Part shown: positions 1 through 5,443 of the stretch, in pieces
Position numbering within the stretch: position 1 is the first letter of the stretch
How the letters are laid out: each line of letters starts with the position of its first letter
NCBI GenBank assembly: GCA_026418875.1
Contig: JAOAAM010000698.1
Coordinates: 1 to 5,443 of the forward strand
Length of the DNA: 5,443 bases
DNA from: Gemmataceae bacterium
Lineage (GTDB): Bacteria > Planctomycetota > Planctomycetia > Gemmatales > Gemmataceae
Direction: 5' to 3'
Position numbers and translations under genes: made by a program
The notes under the pieces: model-generated
Seen by the model: only the letters and a program-made list of their open reading frames with translations
What the model was told of the DNA's origin: nothing
Database searches by the model: none

Positions 1-161
1 GGTTGGAGGCGGGCATCATCGGCATCAACGATCCCGTCCCCGCCACGCCTCAATGCCCCTTCGGCGGCATGAAAGAGTCCGGGTTGGGCCGCGAATTGGC
101 TCACGAAGGATTGGAGGCCTACCTGGAGACGAAGTACGTCAGCATCAAGTTGCGCGACTGA
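1..161 (+). CDS. Aldehyde dehydrogenase, C-terminal fragment (succinate-semialdehyde dehydrogenase-like)
   Basis: This is the 3' end of a gene that begins left of the window; the frame is read from base 3 and stops with TGA at 159-161, giving 52 visible residues. The segment contains [20 protein letters not shown], then [18 protein letters not shown]. The PFGGxKxSGxGRE...G...Y.E.K pattern is the conserved C-terminal signature of the NAD(P)-dependent aldehyde dehydrogenase superfamily, where this stretch helps form the substrate pocket and oligomer interface. The flavour (GIN before the signature, YLETKY after it) is closest to succinate-semialdehyde dehydrogenases of the GabD type, which oxidise succinate semialdehyde to succinate in the cytoplasm. 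The catalytic Cys and Glu and the NAD-binding fold lie outside the window, so the substrate is inferred; another aldehyde dehydrogenase class is possible. The end is intact and nothing suggests a pseudogene. Confidence 0.92.
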   Translation, partial: LEAGIIGINDPVPATPQCPFGGMKESGLGRELAHEGLEAYLETKYVSIKLRD

Positions 162-317
162 TCGGGACGAGGGGGCGGCTCCAAGAGGTTGAGCCAGCTC
201 CGCCACGGTGCGCTGCGGGTCGGATTCCGGGCCGCGCGATGGGCCGTCTCGTCGCCCGATCGTGCGGTTCGTAAGGTGATGTTGCGGAGCCGGTCCGAGC
301 AAATCTTTTTTGGATTC

Positions 318-325
318 GAGGGTGA
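318..325 (+). promoter_or_regulatory. Ribosome binding site for the TIGR03067-type gene
   Basis: GAGGGTGA lies five bases before the ATG at 331 and resembles the GAGGTGA complement of the 16S rRNA 3' end. It supports the ATG at 331 over an in-frame TTG at 310, which would place seven residues ahead of the signal peptide and put this site inside the coding region. Confidence 0.6.
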
Positions 326-330
326 CACTG

Positions 331-771
331 ATGAACTGGTTGAAATCGGTCGGTTGTTTTGCGCTTGTGGTGGCGTTTGCCTCCGTTCGCGCCGACGAGA
401 AAAAGTTCGACGCGGAGAAGATGCTGGGCAAGTGGACGTACACGGCGGGAGAGAAAGCCGGCGTGAAGTCCGACTTGGAGTTGATCCAGAAGGGCACCGT
501 GACGATCACCAAGGATACGATCACGCTTCAGGATGACTCGAATAAATTCGTCATCAAATACAAGATCGACGCGAGCAAGAACCCCCCGGTGATCGACATG
601 GAAATCACCGAAAGCCCCTTCGGAGCGGGGGCGAAAGCCGTCGGGATCGTCTCGTTGAACGGGGATGAGCTGAAGATTTGCTACAACCCCATGGGCGAGA
701 CCCCGCCGGAGAAGTTCGAGACGAAAGAGGGCAGCTCAGCCAACATGTTCGTGCTGAAGCGAGCCAAGTAA
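331..771 (+). CDS. Exported TIGR03067-type planctomycete protein, function unknown
   Basis: This is a 146-residue protein. Residues 1-21 (MNWLKSVGCFALVVAFASVRA) form a short Sec signal peptide with a Lys, a hydrophobic core and a likely cleavage after the second Ala, before DEKKF, so the mature protein should be exported. The mature part matches the layout of the TIGR03067 domain, a small lipocalin-like beta-rich domain expanded in Planctomycetes: an opening LGKWTYT (W about residue 37), a middle ITKDTITLQDDSN, then VIDMEIT, GIVSLNGDELKICYNP, and a closing PPEKFET...MFVLKR. The phrases GDELKICY and the final LKR are especially typical. No catalytic residues are known for the family and none are evident here. 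The ATG at 331 is chosen because it fits both the ribosome binding site and the signal peptide. The last 36 bases overlap the 3' end of the opposing radical SAM gene. Family assignment is from memory of the motif pattern, not a profile search. Confidence 0.9.
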   Translation: MNWLKSVGCFALVVAFASVRADEKKFDAEKMLGKWTYTAGEKAGVKSDLELIQKGTVTITKDTITLQDDSNKFVIKYKIDASKNPPVIDMEITESPFGAGAKAVGIVSLNGDELKICYNPMGETPPEKFETKEGSSANMFVLKRAK

Positions 772-2592
772 AGGAAGGCTGACCGTCTCCCGGAGCGCCG
801 GCCAAGTTCGGCGTTCCGGGACGGTGGGAGTCGGAGTCACGGCCACCATCTCCAGTTTCTTCTGTGGCGGCGACGGCTTCTTCCGAATCGGTCCCAAGTA
901 TAAATCCCGCAGCCAACCGAACCCCGTCTTCACCGATCGGATCAGCCCCACCATTCCGAGCGCTTGATAAATCCCCCGCACCCGCCAGACCGGGTCGCGC
1001 CAATTGACGACCGCCCGGAGGAAGTTCAGCGGGTTGTAGAAGGCGGCGTAGGAAAGGTACAGGTTCAATTGCTTGCGCCAGGGGCTGGGGTCATTCGTCG
1101 CGACGCAGTGATTTCCGTCGAAGTGATAGTCCTCGACCTTTTGCCCGTGGGCCTCGTCGATCACCATCCCCTCGCGGAACGGTTCTTCATACGACTTGCT
1201 GCCGACACTGGGCGTCAAGATGGTGATCTGGGCGCTCACGGCACCGGTTTTCCGCAGGAAGCTGACCTGGTTGACGATGCCATACAACTCGCCGCGAGAG
1301 TACAGCGGCTGGCCATCGTGGTGCATCATCATGGCCATGGGGCAGATGCCGTGTTGGTTCAACAGCTTGAACAGTTCTTTCGTCTTTTCGGGGCTTTGGC
1401 CCTTCTTGACCAATTCGGCCGTCATGTCTTCGATGCCGAACCAGATGGCCCGCAGCCCGCCATCCCGGCACAGGGGGAGCAAGTCGCGATTCTTGTACAC
1501 GTCGTACTCAGTCGCTTCCGTCATGAAGAAGACCTTGTCGCGGAACCGTTTGCCCAAGACGCGGCCCTTGGACAGCTCGCGGAAAGTTTCCTCCACCGTC
1601 TCGCGGTTGTTGAAAAAGTTGTCGTCCGTGCCGAAGAAGCGAGTGATCCCCGAGGCGTTGCCGATGTCCTCCATCTCCCGGCGCAGCCGCTGCGGGCTTT
1701 TGTAACGGAAGGTGAACTGGTTGTAGGCCGGGATGGGACAATAGGGGCAGTGGAACTTGCAACCGTGCGTCGTGACGAGGGCGGCGGCTCCCGCGTGCCG
1801 TTTAATCTTGTGGATCGGCAGCGGGCGATGCGACAGCGTGGCGCGATAGTGCGGCGGCTCGAGCAGGTACATGCCGATCAAAGGGTGCGGTAATTCGTCC
1901 AAGTCCTGCACCAGGCGTTGGATGCCAGTGTCCACGAGTCGGCCGAGCGGCTCGTGCGTCTCGCCTTCCCGAAACACTAGCCCCGGGATGTCGTCGAAGG
2001 CACCTTGCTGGCGTAGACGGTGAAATGCCTGCCGCGGGTGCTCATTCCGCCCCCGGTTGGCCATCAGGCGCTCCAGGAACTGCACCAGGACAAATTCCTC
2101 CCCAGTGCACACAACATCGGCGCTGAGTCGGCGCTCGGGGTCGAAGCCGAAAAAGTCCCACGGCTCGTAGATCGCCTTGGCTCCTCCGGCAACAATCAGC
2201 GGACGGTCCTCGCCGAGTTGGTAAGCGTCGGTGATCAGGGAATACGCCTTGGCGGAGTGGATCTGCATGCTGGAGACGAACAGCATTTGCGGCGGTTGGC
2301 CGTTCAGCCGCGCTCGACTGGGGCGAAAGTTCGGGTTCCACTGCGTCTGCACGACTCGAGTGTTGGTGAAGCCCGCCGAGTACAAAGCCGCCCCGACGGC
2401 CCGAGGCCCCGCGGTCAGCAAGCGCATGTCCGCAAAAAGAAACGGACCCAGCCGGGTCCGCATATCGAAGGCATACGCCACCACACAAGGTACGTCCCCG
2501 TTGCCGGGGACACGTCGCAAACGCGCCTCCAAGTCGCGGTACTCCCCCGGCCTGGTGTAGCGGTCGTTCTTGGGGCGGCTTGGCAATTCCAT
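736..2592 (-). CDS. B12-binding-type radical SAM protein, substrate unknown
   Basis: This is a 618-residue cytoplasmic enzyme. Residues about 35-170 look like a Rossmann-type cobalamin-binding domain: VPCVVAYAFD, then MLFVSSMQIHSAKA, PLIVAGGAKA (GG at 136-137) and CTGEEFVLVQFL. The radical SAM core follows at about 270-470. It holds the [4Fe-4S] motif CKFHCPYC (Cys278, Cys282, Cys285, spaced CX3CX2C), FFGTDDNFF near 319, WFGIEDMT near 384 and ITILTPSVGS near 456. The tail at 500-570 is rich in aromatic residues. Known B12 radical SAM enzymes catalyse methylations, cyclisations or ring contractions on lipids, tetrapyrroles or antibiotics; nothing here identifies the substrate. There is no DxHxxG, as expected for relatives that do not use a His cobalt ligand. 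An in-frame ATG at 2664 would add 24 residues (basic, no domain), but the ATG at 2592 has GAGG six bases upstream and is preferred. The last 12 codons, including the stop, overlap the opposing gene. Confidence 0.92.
   Translation of the reverse strand: MELPSRPKNDRYTRPGEYRDLEARLRRVPGNGDVPCVVAYAFDMRTRLGPFLFADMRLLTAGPRAVGAALYSAGFTNTRVVQTQWNPNFRPSRARLNGQPPQMLFVSSMQIHSAKAYSLITDAYQLGEDRPLIVAGGAKAIYEPWDFFGFDPERRLSADVVCTGEEFVLVQFLERLMANRGRNEHPRQAFHRLRQQGAFDDIPGLVFREGETHEPLGRLVDTGIQRLVQDLDELPHPLIGMYLLEPPHYRATLSHRPLPIHKIKRHAGAAALVTTHGCKFHCPYCPIPAYNQFTFRYKSPQRLRREMEDIGNASGITRFFGTDDNFFNNRETVEETFRELSKGRVLGKRFRDKVFFMTEATEYDVYKNRDLLPLCRDGGLRAIWFGIEDMTAELVKKGQSPEKTKELFKLLNQHGICPMAMMMHHDGQPLYSRGELYGIVNQVSFLRKTGAVSAQITILTPSVGSKSYEEPFREGMVIDEAHGQKVEDYHFDGNHCVATNDPSPWRKQLNLYLSYAAFYNPLNFLRAVVNWRDPVWRVRGIYQALGMVGLIRSVKTGFGWLRDLYLGPIRKKPSPPQKKLEMVAVTPTPTVPERRTWPALRETVSLPLLGSLQHEHVG
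783..824. terminator. Imperfect GC-rich hairpin between convergent genes, possible terminator
   Basis: Bases 783-800 pair with 809-824 across an 8-base loop. The stem has 16 pairs including one G-U, interrupted by a two-base bulge (TC at 788-789 or an equivalent register). It begins 12 bases after the stop of the TIGR03067-type gene, where a terminator would be expected for the plus strand, but no T-run follows it there. On the minus strand the bases after it are moderately T-rich (CCTTCCTTTA), yet there it lies inside the radical SAM coding region (about residues 590-604). It may act as a bidirectional or factor-assisted end signal; function is inferred from position and stem only. Confidence 0.4.
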
Positions 2593-2598
2593 GATCGG

Positions 2599-2602
2599 CC
2601 TC
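2599..2602 (-). promoter_or_regulatory. Ribosome binding site deciding the radical SAM start
   Basis: On the minus strand GAGG lies six bases before the ATG at 2592-2590. The alternative ATG at 2664 has no comparable purine-rich element, so this site favours the 618-residue form of the protein. Confidence 0.55.
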
Positions 2603-2620
2603 GATCGCTGGGCGGAATCT

Positions 2621-2653
2621 CGACTCGTTTCAAAGCGACTCCGACGAGTCGCT
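2621..2653 (-). repeat. Hairpin with a competing alternative stem, upstream of the radical SAM gene
   Basis: AGCGACTC (2634-2641) and GAGTCGCT (2646-2653) form a perfect 8-bp stem with a 4-base loop. CGACTCG at 2621-2627 is also a perfect 7-base complement of 2645-2651, so the same arm can pair with either partner, but not both at once. The element lies between the EEP-fold gene stop and the radical SAM start. On the minus strand the first hairpin is followed by TTTGAAA, a poor T-tract. It could be a weak terminator of the EEP gene, an attenuator in the leader of the radical SAM gene, or chance in GC-rich DNA. I see no recognisable cobalamin riboswitch in this 105-base gap. Confidence 0.4.
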
Positions 2654-2697
2654 CTGCAAATCACACCATCCGGACGGCGCGATGATGGAATCTCGCT

Positions 2698-3792
2698 TCA
2701 TCGTCCCTCGGGATGCTCCCGAACTCGGAGACGAACAACCACCGGGAAATGATCGCTGTAACCCCGTCTCGCCACTGGTCGATCCGCCTTGCCGAAGCTC
2801 CAGGGGCGCAACGAGCGGGATTCCGGATCGCGTAGCCCGTCATGGATCACTTCTAACGTGTCCGTAAGGCAAGTCCAGGCCTCTTCGTCGAGTAGTCCCG
2901 GAGAAACGCAGATTTGATCGTAAATGACCGGCGCGTTGAAAAAATGCGTTCCGAAATACTGTGGGTCTTTGCCTTCCAGGAGGTTGAAGAAACGCAATTC
3001 CCCCGCTTGCCGTGTCGTTTCTCGGTCGGCCGTCCGAAGATTGACCCGCACGCTGGCATCCTGGGGCGAGTCGTTGAAATCGCCACAAACGATGATGTCG
3101 GCCTTGGGATTGCGGGTGAAGATACGATTGGCGTCGCCGTACACCAGGTCCGCGTAGGCGGCCCGGCGATCGCCGGTCGAGTCGCTGCGGCGGGAAGTCC
3201 AATGCGTGGCGTAGACCGTCAGCTCGTGGCCACTGGCCATCAACCCCACGACGAGGATACGTTGACGTCGATTGGGCAACCTGGGGGGATAGCGGGAGTT
3301 CAAAGGCAGTCGGCTGATCACCGCCGGGGCAATGTGACGACCCGCGGTCACCGGCTCCATCACCACCGTCTGGTACGGTGTCGCGTCGGCGGGCAAACTG
3401 CGATTCAGCGAGTCCGCCAGCAGTTCCGCCGCCCGCTTCGACTCGACCTCCGTGGCACATAAGACGTCGGGCCCTTTGCCCCCATTCATGCGCAACAGTG
3501 CCTCGGTCAAGCGGCTCAATTTCAGGCGGAGGTCCTCGGGGTTCTTGGCGAAGCGATCGTCATATTCTTCGTCGTCTGGGCCCCGATTGTCGTCGATATC
3601 GTCGAACAGGTTCTCGACGTTCCAGGTGCAAAAAAGATATTCCCCCGGGGCAGCGACGATGGTTTTGGGTTGGGGCGGCTCCGACCAGCGAATCGACCGG
3701 CTGAAATAAGCCAACAGGACGACCAGCAACAGGAGCAATAGCGACGGTAACGAAATTTGCTTGGGGCGACTCGAACGTGCGCGGGCCGACAT
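2698..3792 (-). CDS. Membrane-anchored endonuclease/exonuclease/phosphatase (EEP) family protein
   Basis: This 364-residue protein begins with a basic stretch (RARSSRPK) and a Leu/Val-rich segment at residues 14-30. That segment should be a signal-anchor, or an uncleaved signal peptide, placing the enzyme domain outside the cytoplasmic membrane. The rest is an EEP fold (DNase I/exonuclease III superfamily, metal-dependent phosphodiester hydrolysis) with the expected motifs in order: TWNVENLFD (Asn58), CATEVES (metal-binding Glu115), YATHWTSRR (His197), CGDFNDSP (Asp238, Asn240), YDQI (Asp292) and YSDHFPVVV (Asp347, His348). All key residues are present, so it is probably active. The NLFD start followed by an acidic, DEEYDDRF-containing stretch resembles the Exo_endo_phos_3-type subgroup of extracellular nucleases. 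Whether the substrate is DNA, RNA or a phospholipid headgroup cannot be told. The ATG at 3792 is preferred to one at 3819 because AAAGGA lies eight bases ahead of it. Confidence 0.9.
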   Translation of the reverse strand: MSARARSSRPKQISLPSLLLLLLVVLLAYFSRSIRWSEPPQPKTIVAAPGEYLFCTWNVENLFDDIDDNRGPDDEEYDDRFAKNPEDLRLKLSRLTEALLRMNGGKGPDVLCATEVESKRAAELLADSLNRSLPADATPYQTVVMEPVTAGRHIAPAVISRLPLNSRYPPRLPNRRQRILVVGLMASGHELTVYATHWTSRRSDSTGDRRAAYADLVYGDANRIFTRNPKADIIVCGDFNDSPQDASVRVNLRTADRETTRQAGELRFFNLLEGKDPQYFGTHFFNAPVIYDQICVSPGLLDEEAWTCLTDTLEVIHDGLRDPESRSLRPWSFGKADRPVARRGYSDHFPVVVRLRVREHPEGR

Positions 3793-3800
3793 GCCACGAT

Positions 3801-3806
3801 TCCTTT
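3801..3806 (-). promoter_or_regulatory. Ribosome binding site deciding the EEP-family start
   Basis: AAAGGA on the minus strand sits eight bases before the ATG at 3792-3790. A second in-frame ATG at 3819 would add nine polar residues and has no clear purine-rich element in front of it. Confidence 0.5.
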
Positions 3807-3869
3807 CGTCCGGTTGCATCGCGGAGGCTGCGCGGCAACCTCCCGTGGATTTCCGATCACAATGCCGAG

Positions 3870-3898
3870 AATGTAAAGAAAGGCGGCGTGTGAAGCAA
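3870..3898 (-). promoter_or_regulatory. Weak candidate sigma-70 promoter for the EEP-family gene
   Basis: On the minus strand TTGCTT (3898-3893) and TACATT (3875-3870) are separated by exactly 17 bases. The first matches the -35 consensus at 3 of 6 positions, the second the -10 consensus at 4 of 6, including the first two bases and the last. It would start a leader of about 70 bases. It falls straight after the terminator of the upstream sigma gene, where a new promoter is expected. The match is weak and planctomycete promoters are poorly defined, so this is tentative. Confidence 0.3.
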
Positions 3899-3930
3899 GA
3901 AAGCCCGGGAGGTTTGGTCCCTCCCGGGCT
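3888..3930 (-). terminator. Intrinsic terminator of the sigma factor gene
   Basis: AGCCCGGGAGG (3902-3912) and CCTCCCGGGCT (3920-3930) form a perfect 11-bp stem around a 7-base loop. Read on the minus strand the stem is followed directly by TTCTTGCTTCA, a T-rich tail. The plus-strand side has no T-run, so it terminates minus-strand transcripts. It starts 35 bases after the sigma gene stop and separates that gene from the EEP-family gene. Confidence 0.85.
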
Positions 3931-3965
3931 GTCGTCGGAACTTGCGGGTTATTCCCCGCCGGCGA

Positions 3966-5443
3966 TCACCAGTCGATGCGGTGCTCGGCGACGTAGTCCC
4001 GCAACTTCTTCATGATGCGGACGTTCAACTGCCGCACCCGCTCCTTCGTGATGCCAAGGCGCTTGCCGATCTCCTCGAGCGTGAGGTTCTCCTCGTTATC
4101 CAGCCCCGCCCGCATCCGCAGGATTTCGCGTTCGCGCGGCTCCAGGATGTCGAGCAGATGATTGATCTTGCCCGCTGCCTGCTCGGCCTGCGCGAGCTGC
4201 TCCTGCTCGTCGGTACGGACATCGGCTCGGGACTCGAAGATCTCCTCGTGTCCGGTGAGGAATCGTTCGCGTCGGCTCTTCTCATCCGGGATCGAGCGAG
4301 CGAAGTTCTTCATGATCGCCCAGCTGGCATACGTGCTGAACTTGTTGCCGCGCGAGTAGTCGAACTTCTCGACCGCCCGGATCAGCGACATGTTGCCATC
4401 GCTGATGAGTTCCCAGAGGTTGTCGCCGGGGCCGACATGCTTCTTGGCGTAGTTGACGACCAAGCGCATGTTGCACCGGATCAGCCGATCGCGCACGAAG
4501 TTGATCTTCGCCTGCAATTCCTCGATGCGGTCGAGGTCCTGAGCGCGAGCGCGGCTGGGATCCAAGTCCGACTGAAGCAGGTGCAACTGATGCTTCAGGT
4601 AGTTCATCTGCCGGAACAGATGGTACTCCTGCTCTCGCGTCAGCAAGGGGTACTCGTACAGGTGGGCCATTTCGGGCGGCACATCCTTGGGCACCTTCTT
4701 GCTGCGCAGTTGCTCCTGGAACCCCTCCTCGTCGGGCATGGGGCCGAGGATCTCGGCGGCCTTGGCGGGGTCGTCGAACTCTTCGTTGTAGATATAGTCA
4801 ACGGGCGCGCTGAGCAGGCGATAGGCCTTGACCTCATTGATCACTTTGTGGATCGAGGAGCGCGTCCGGTGGTATTGTTTGGCCAGCGTTTCCACGGTCA
4901 TCCCCTTCCTGTAGGAATTAAAAATTTGCAACTTCGCATTCGGGTCCAATGTTCCGCTCATGTTGGGAAAGACCGCCTGATTGGGATATTGGCGGTCGTG
5001 ATTCCGAATGGTGTATCTCACCGCTTCGGGCGAGCGTCCCAAGGATCGGGCAATGCGTCGGCTGACATCCGTGAGTGAACCGCCGAAGTTTGCCAGATTG
5101 CGCGCTTGCCGGATGATTTCCTCCTTTTCGTCATGCGTCAGGTGCGAGAACCGCCGGCCTCGCTCGACCTGTGCCGCATGTTCCGCAACAAACCGTTCCA
5201 CGACCGACAGCGGATACATCAGCTGCCGTCGCCCATGTTGCACCACTTGGATGCCGATCAAGCCGTGCTTTCGCCAACGGCTGATCGTCTTCGTCGAGAC
5301 GTTGAATCGCTGACTCACCTCCGCCAGCGAGAGCAACGGCTCGGGGGGCAACTCCAAACCCGTTTGCAGCGTCCGTGCCAAGCGGTCGAGGAATCGGCCC
5401 AGGTCATGCCGCAGGTCCTCTCCCTCGATGAGCAGTCCAGGGT
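3966..5443 (-). CDS. Sigma-70 family factor with N-terminal HTH domains, 5' end outside the window
   Basis: The frame stays open to the right edge, so the true start lies beyond it; 491 residues are visible. Residues here count from a TTG codon at 5381, and 20 further complete in-frame codons precede it. A MerR/excisionase-like HTH (18-65: LSLAEVSQRFNVSTKTISRW, then RRQLMYPLSVVERFV) is followed by two HTH-like segments (about 81-138 and 145-202, the latter with MTVETLAKQYHRTRSSIHKV). A region 1.2-like part follows (235-263, EYPLLTREQEYHLFRQM). Region 2 (297-368) contains NMRLVVNYAKKH, LISDGNMSLIRAVEKFDYSR and KFSTYASWAIMKNFARSI, close to housekeeping sigma. Region 4 (413-464) contains LEPREREILRMRAG, TLEEIGKRLGITKERVRQ. 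Only about 49 residues separate regions 2 and 4, too few for a full region 3. It should direct RNA polymerase to a promoter set, with the HTH part adding DNA or partner binding (inferred). An intrinsic terminator follows. Confidence 0.93.
   Translation of the reverse strand, partial: PGLLIEGEDLRHDLGRFLDRLARTLQTGLELPPEPLLSLAEVSQRFNVSTKTISRWRKHGLIGIQVVQHGRRQLMYPLSVVERFVAEHAAQVERGRRFSHLTHDEKEEIIRQARNLANFGGSLTDVSRRIARSLGRSPEAVRYTIRNHDRQYPNQAVFPNMSGTLDPNAKLQIFNSYRKGMTVETLAKQYHRTRSSIHKVINEVKAYRLLSAPVDYIYNEEFDDPAKAAEILGPMPDEEGFQEQLRSKKVPKDVPPEMAHLYEYPLLTREQEYHLFRQMNYLKHQLHLLQSDLDPSRARAQDLDRIEELQAKINFVRDRLIRCNMRLVVNYAKKHVGPGDNLWELISDGNMSLIRAVEKFDYSRGNKFSTYASWAIMKNFARSIPDEKSRRERFLTGHEEIFESRADVRTDEQEQLAQAEQAAGKINHLLDILEPREREILRMRAGLDNEENLTLEEIGKRLGITKERVRQLNVRIMKKLRDYVAEHRIDW

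Noticed and set aside
162..330. Short GC hairpins (174-204 and 237-262) and a search for a promoter in the spacer before the TIGR03067-type gene
   Set aside because: The stems are 4-5 bp or bulged and lack T-runs, so they are not convincing terminators for the aldehyde dehydrogenase gene. No -35/-10 pair with acceptable spacing was found; only the ribosome binding site is supported.
964..1893. A 309-codon open frame on the plus strand
   Set aside because: It lies entirely antisense to the radical SAM gene, whose protein has coherent motifs. The antisense translation has no recognisable domain and is the usual by-product of GC-rich codon bias.
2020..2685. A 221-codon open frame on the plus strand
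   Set aside because: It is antisense to the cobalamin-binding part of the radical SAM gene, with an Arg/Pro-rich product and no motif; treated as a shadow frame.
2614..2695. Direct repeat GGAATCTCG at 2614-2622 and 2687-2695
   Set aside because: Two 9-base copies 73 bases apart with no further extension; too short to claim as a regulatory or mobile-element repeat.
2593..2697. Cobalamin or SAM riboswitch ahead of the B12 radical SAM gene
   Set aside because: The gap is only 105 bases, too short for a cobalamin riboswitch, and I see no conserved B12-box or SAM-riboswitch core; only the competing hairpins remain.
2840..3460. A 206-codon minus-strand frame overlapping the EEP-family gene in another register
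   Set aside because: The EEP frame contains the full ordered set of catalytic motifs, while this one gives a Gly/Arg/Gln-rich product without any.
3942..5078. A 378-codon open frame on the plus strand
   Set aside because: It is antisense to the sigma factor gene, which has unmistakable region 2 and region 4 motifs. The plus-strand product is a low-complexity Leu/Val/Asp-rich sequence without domain features, and it runs through the terminator side of the sigma gene.

Overview
The window looks like a piece of a planctomycete chromosome. It is GC-rich by eye, genes are closely spaced on both strands, and it carries a small secreted protein of the TIGR03067 type, a domain known almost only from Planctomycetes. 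It also carries a sigma factor with an unusual multi-HTH front end. A Gemmata-like lineage is plausible, but this is inference from gene content, not a computed placement.

Layout, left to right. Positions 1-161 (+) hold the last 52 codons of an aldehyde dehydrogenase, most like succinate-semialdehyde dehydrogenase. A 169-base spacer follows, then a 146-residue exported TIGR03067-type protein (331-771, +). The rest is on the minus strand: a 618-residue B12-binding-type radical SAM protein (736-2592), a 364-residue membrane-anchored endonuclease/exonuclease/phosphatase (EEP) fold protein (2698-3792), and a sigma-70 family factor (3966 to the right edge) whose N terminus lies outside the window.

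Transcription. The TIGR03067 and radical SAM genes converge and overlap by 36 bases at their 3' ends, with an imperfect GC hairpin inside the radical SAM reading frame just past the TIGR03067 stop. The sigma gene ends in a clear intrinsic terminator (11-bp perfect stem, T-rich tail), so the EEP gene probably starts its own transcript; a weak -35/-10 pair is visible directly after that terminator. The EEP and radical SAM genes point the same way with a 105-base gap that contains a hairpin with an alternative pairing partner. They may share a transcript with a regulatory or terminating structure between them. No shared pathway links the five genes.

The most unusual item is the sigma factor. Its visible part has a MerR/excisionase-like HTH, two further HTH-like segments, a region 1.2-like segment, housekeeping-type regions 2 and 4, and a linker too short for a normal region 3. 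I see no mobile element, CRISPR array, tRNA or rRNA.
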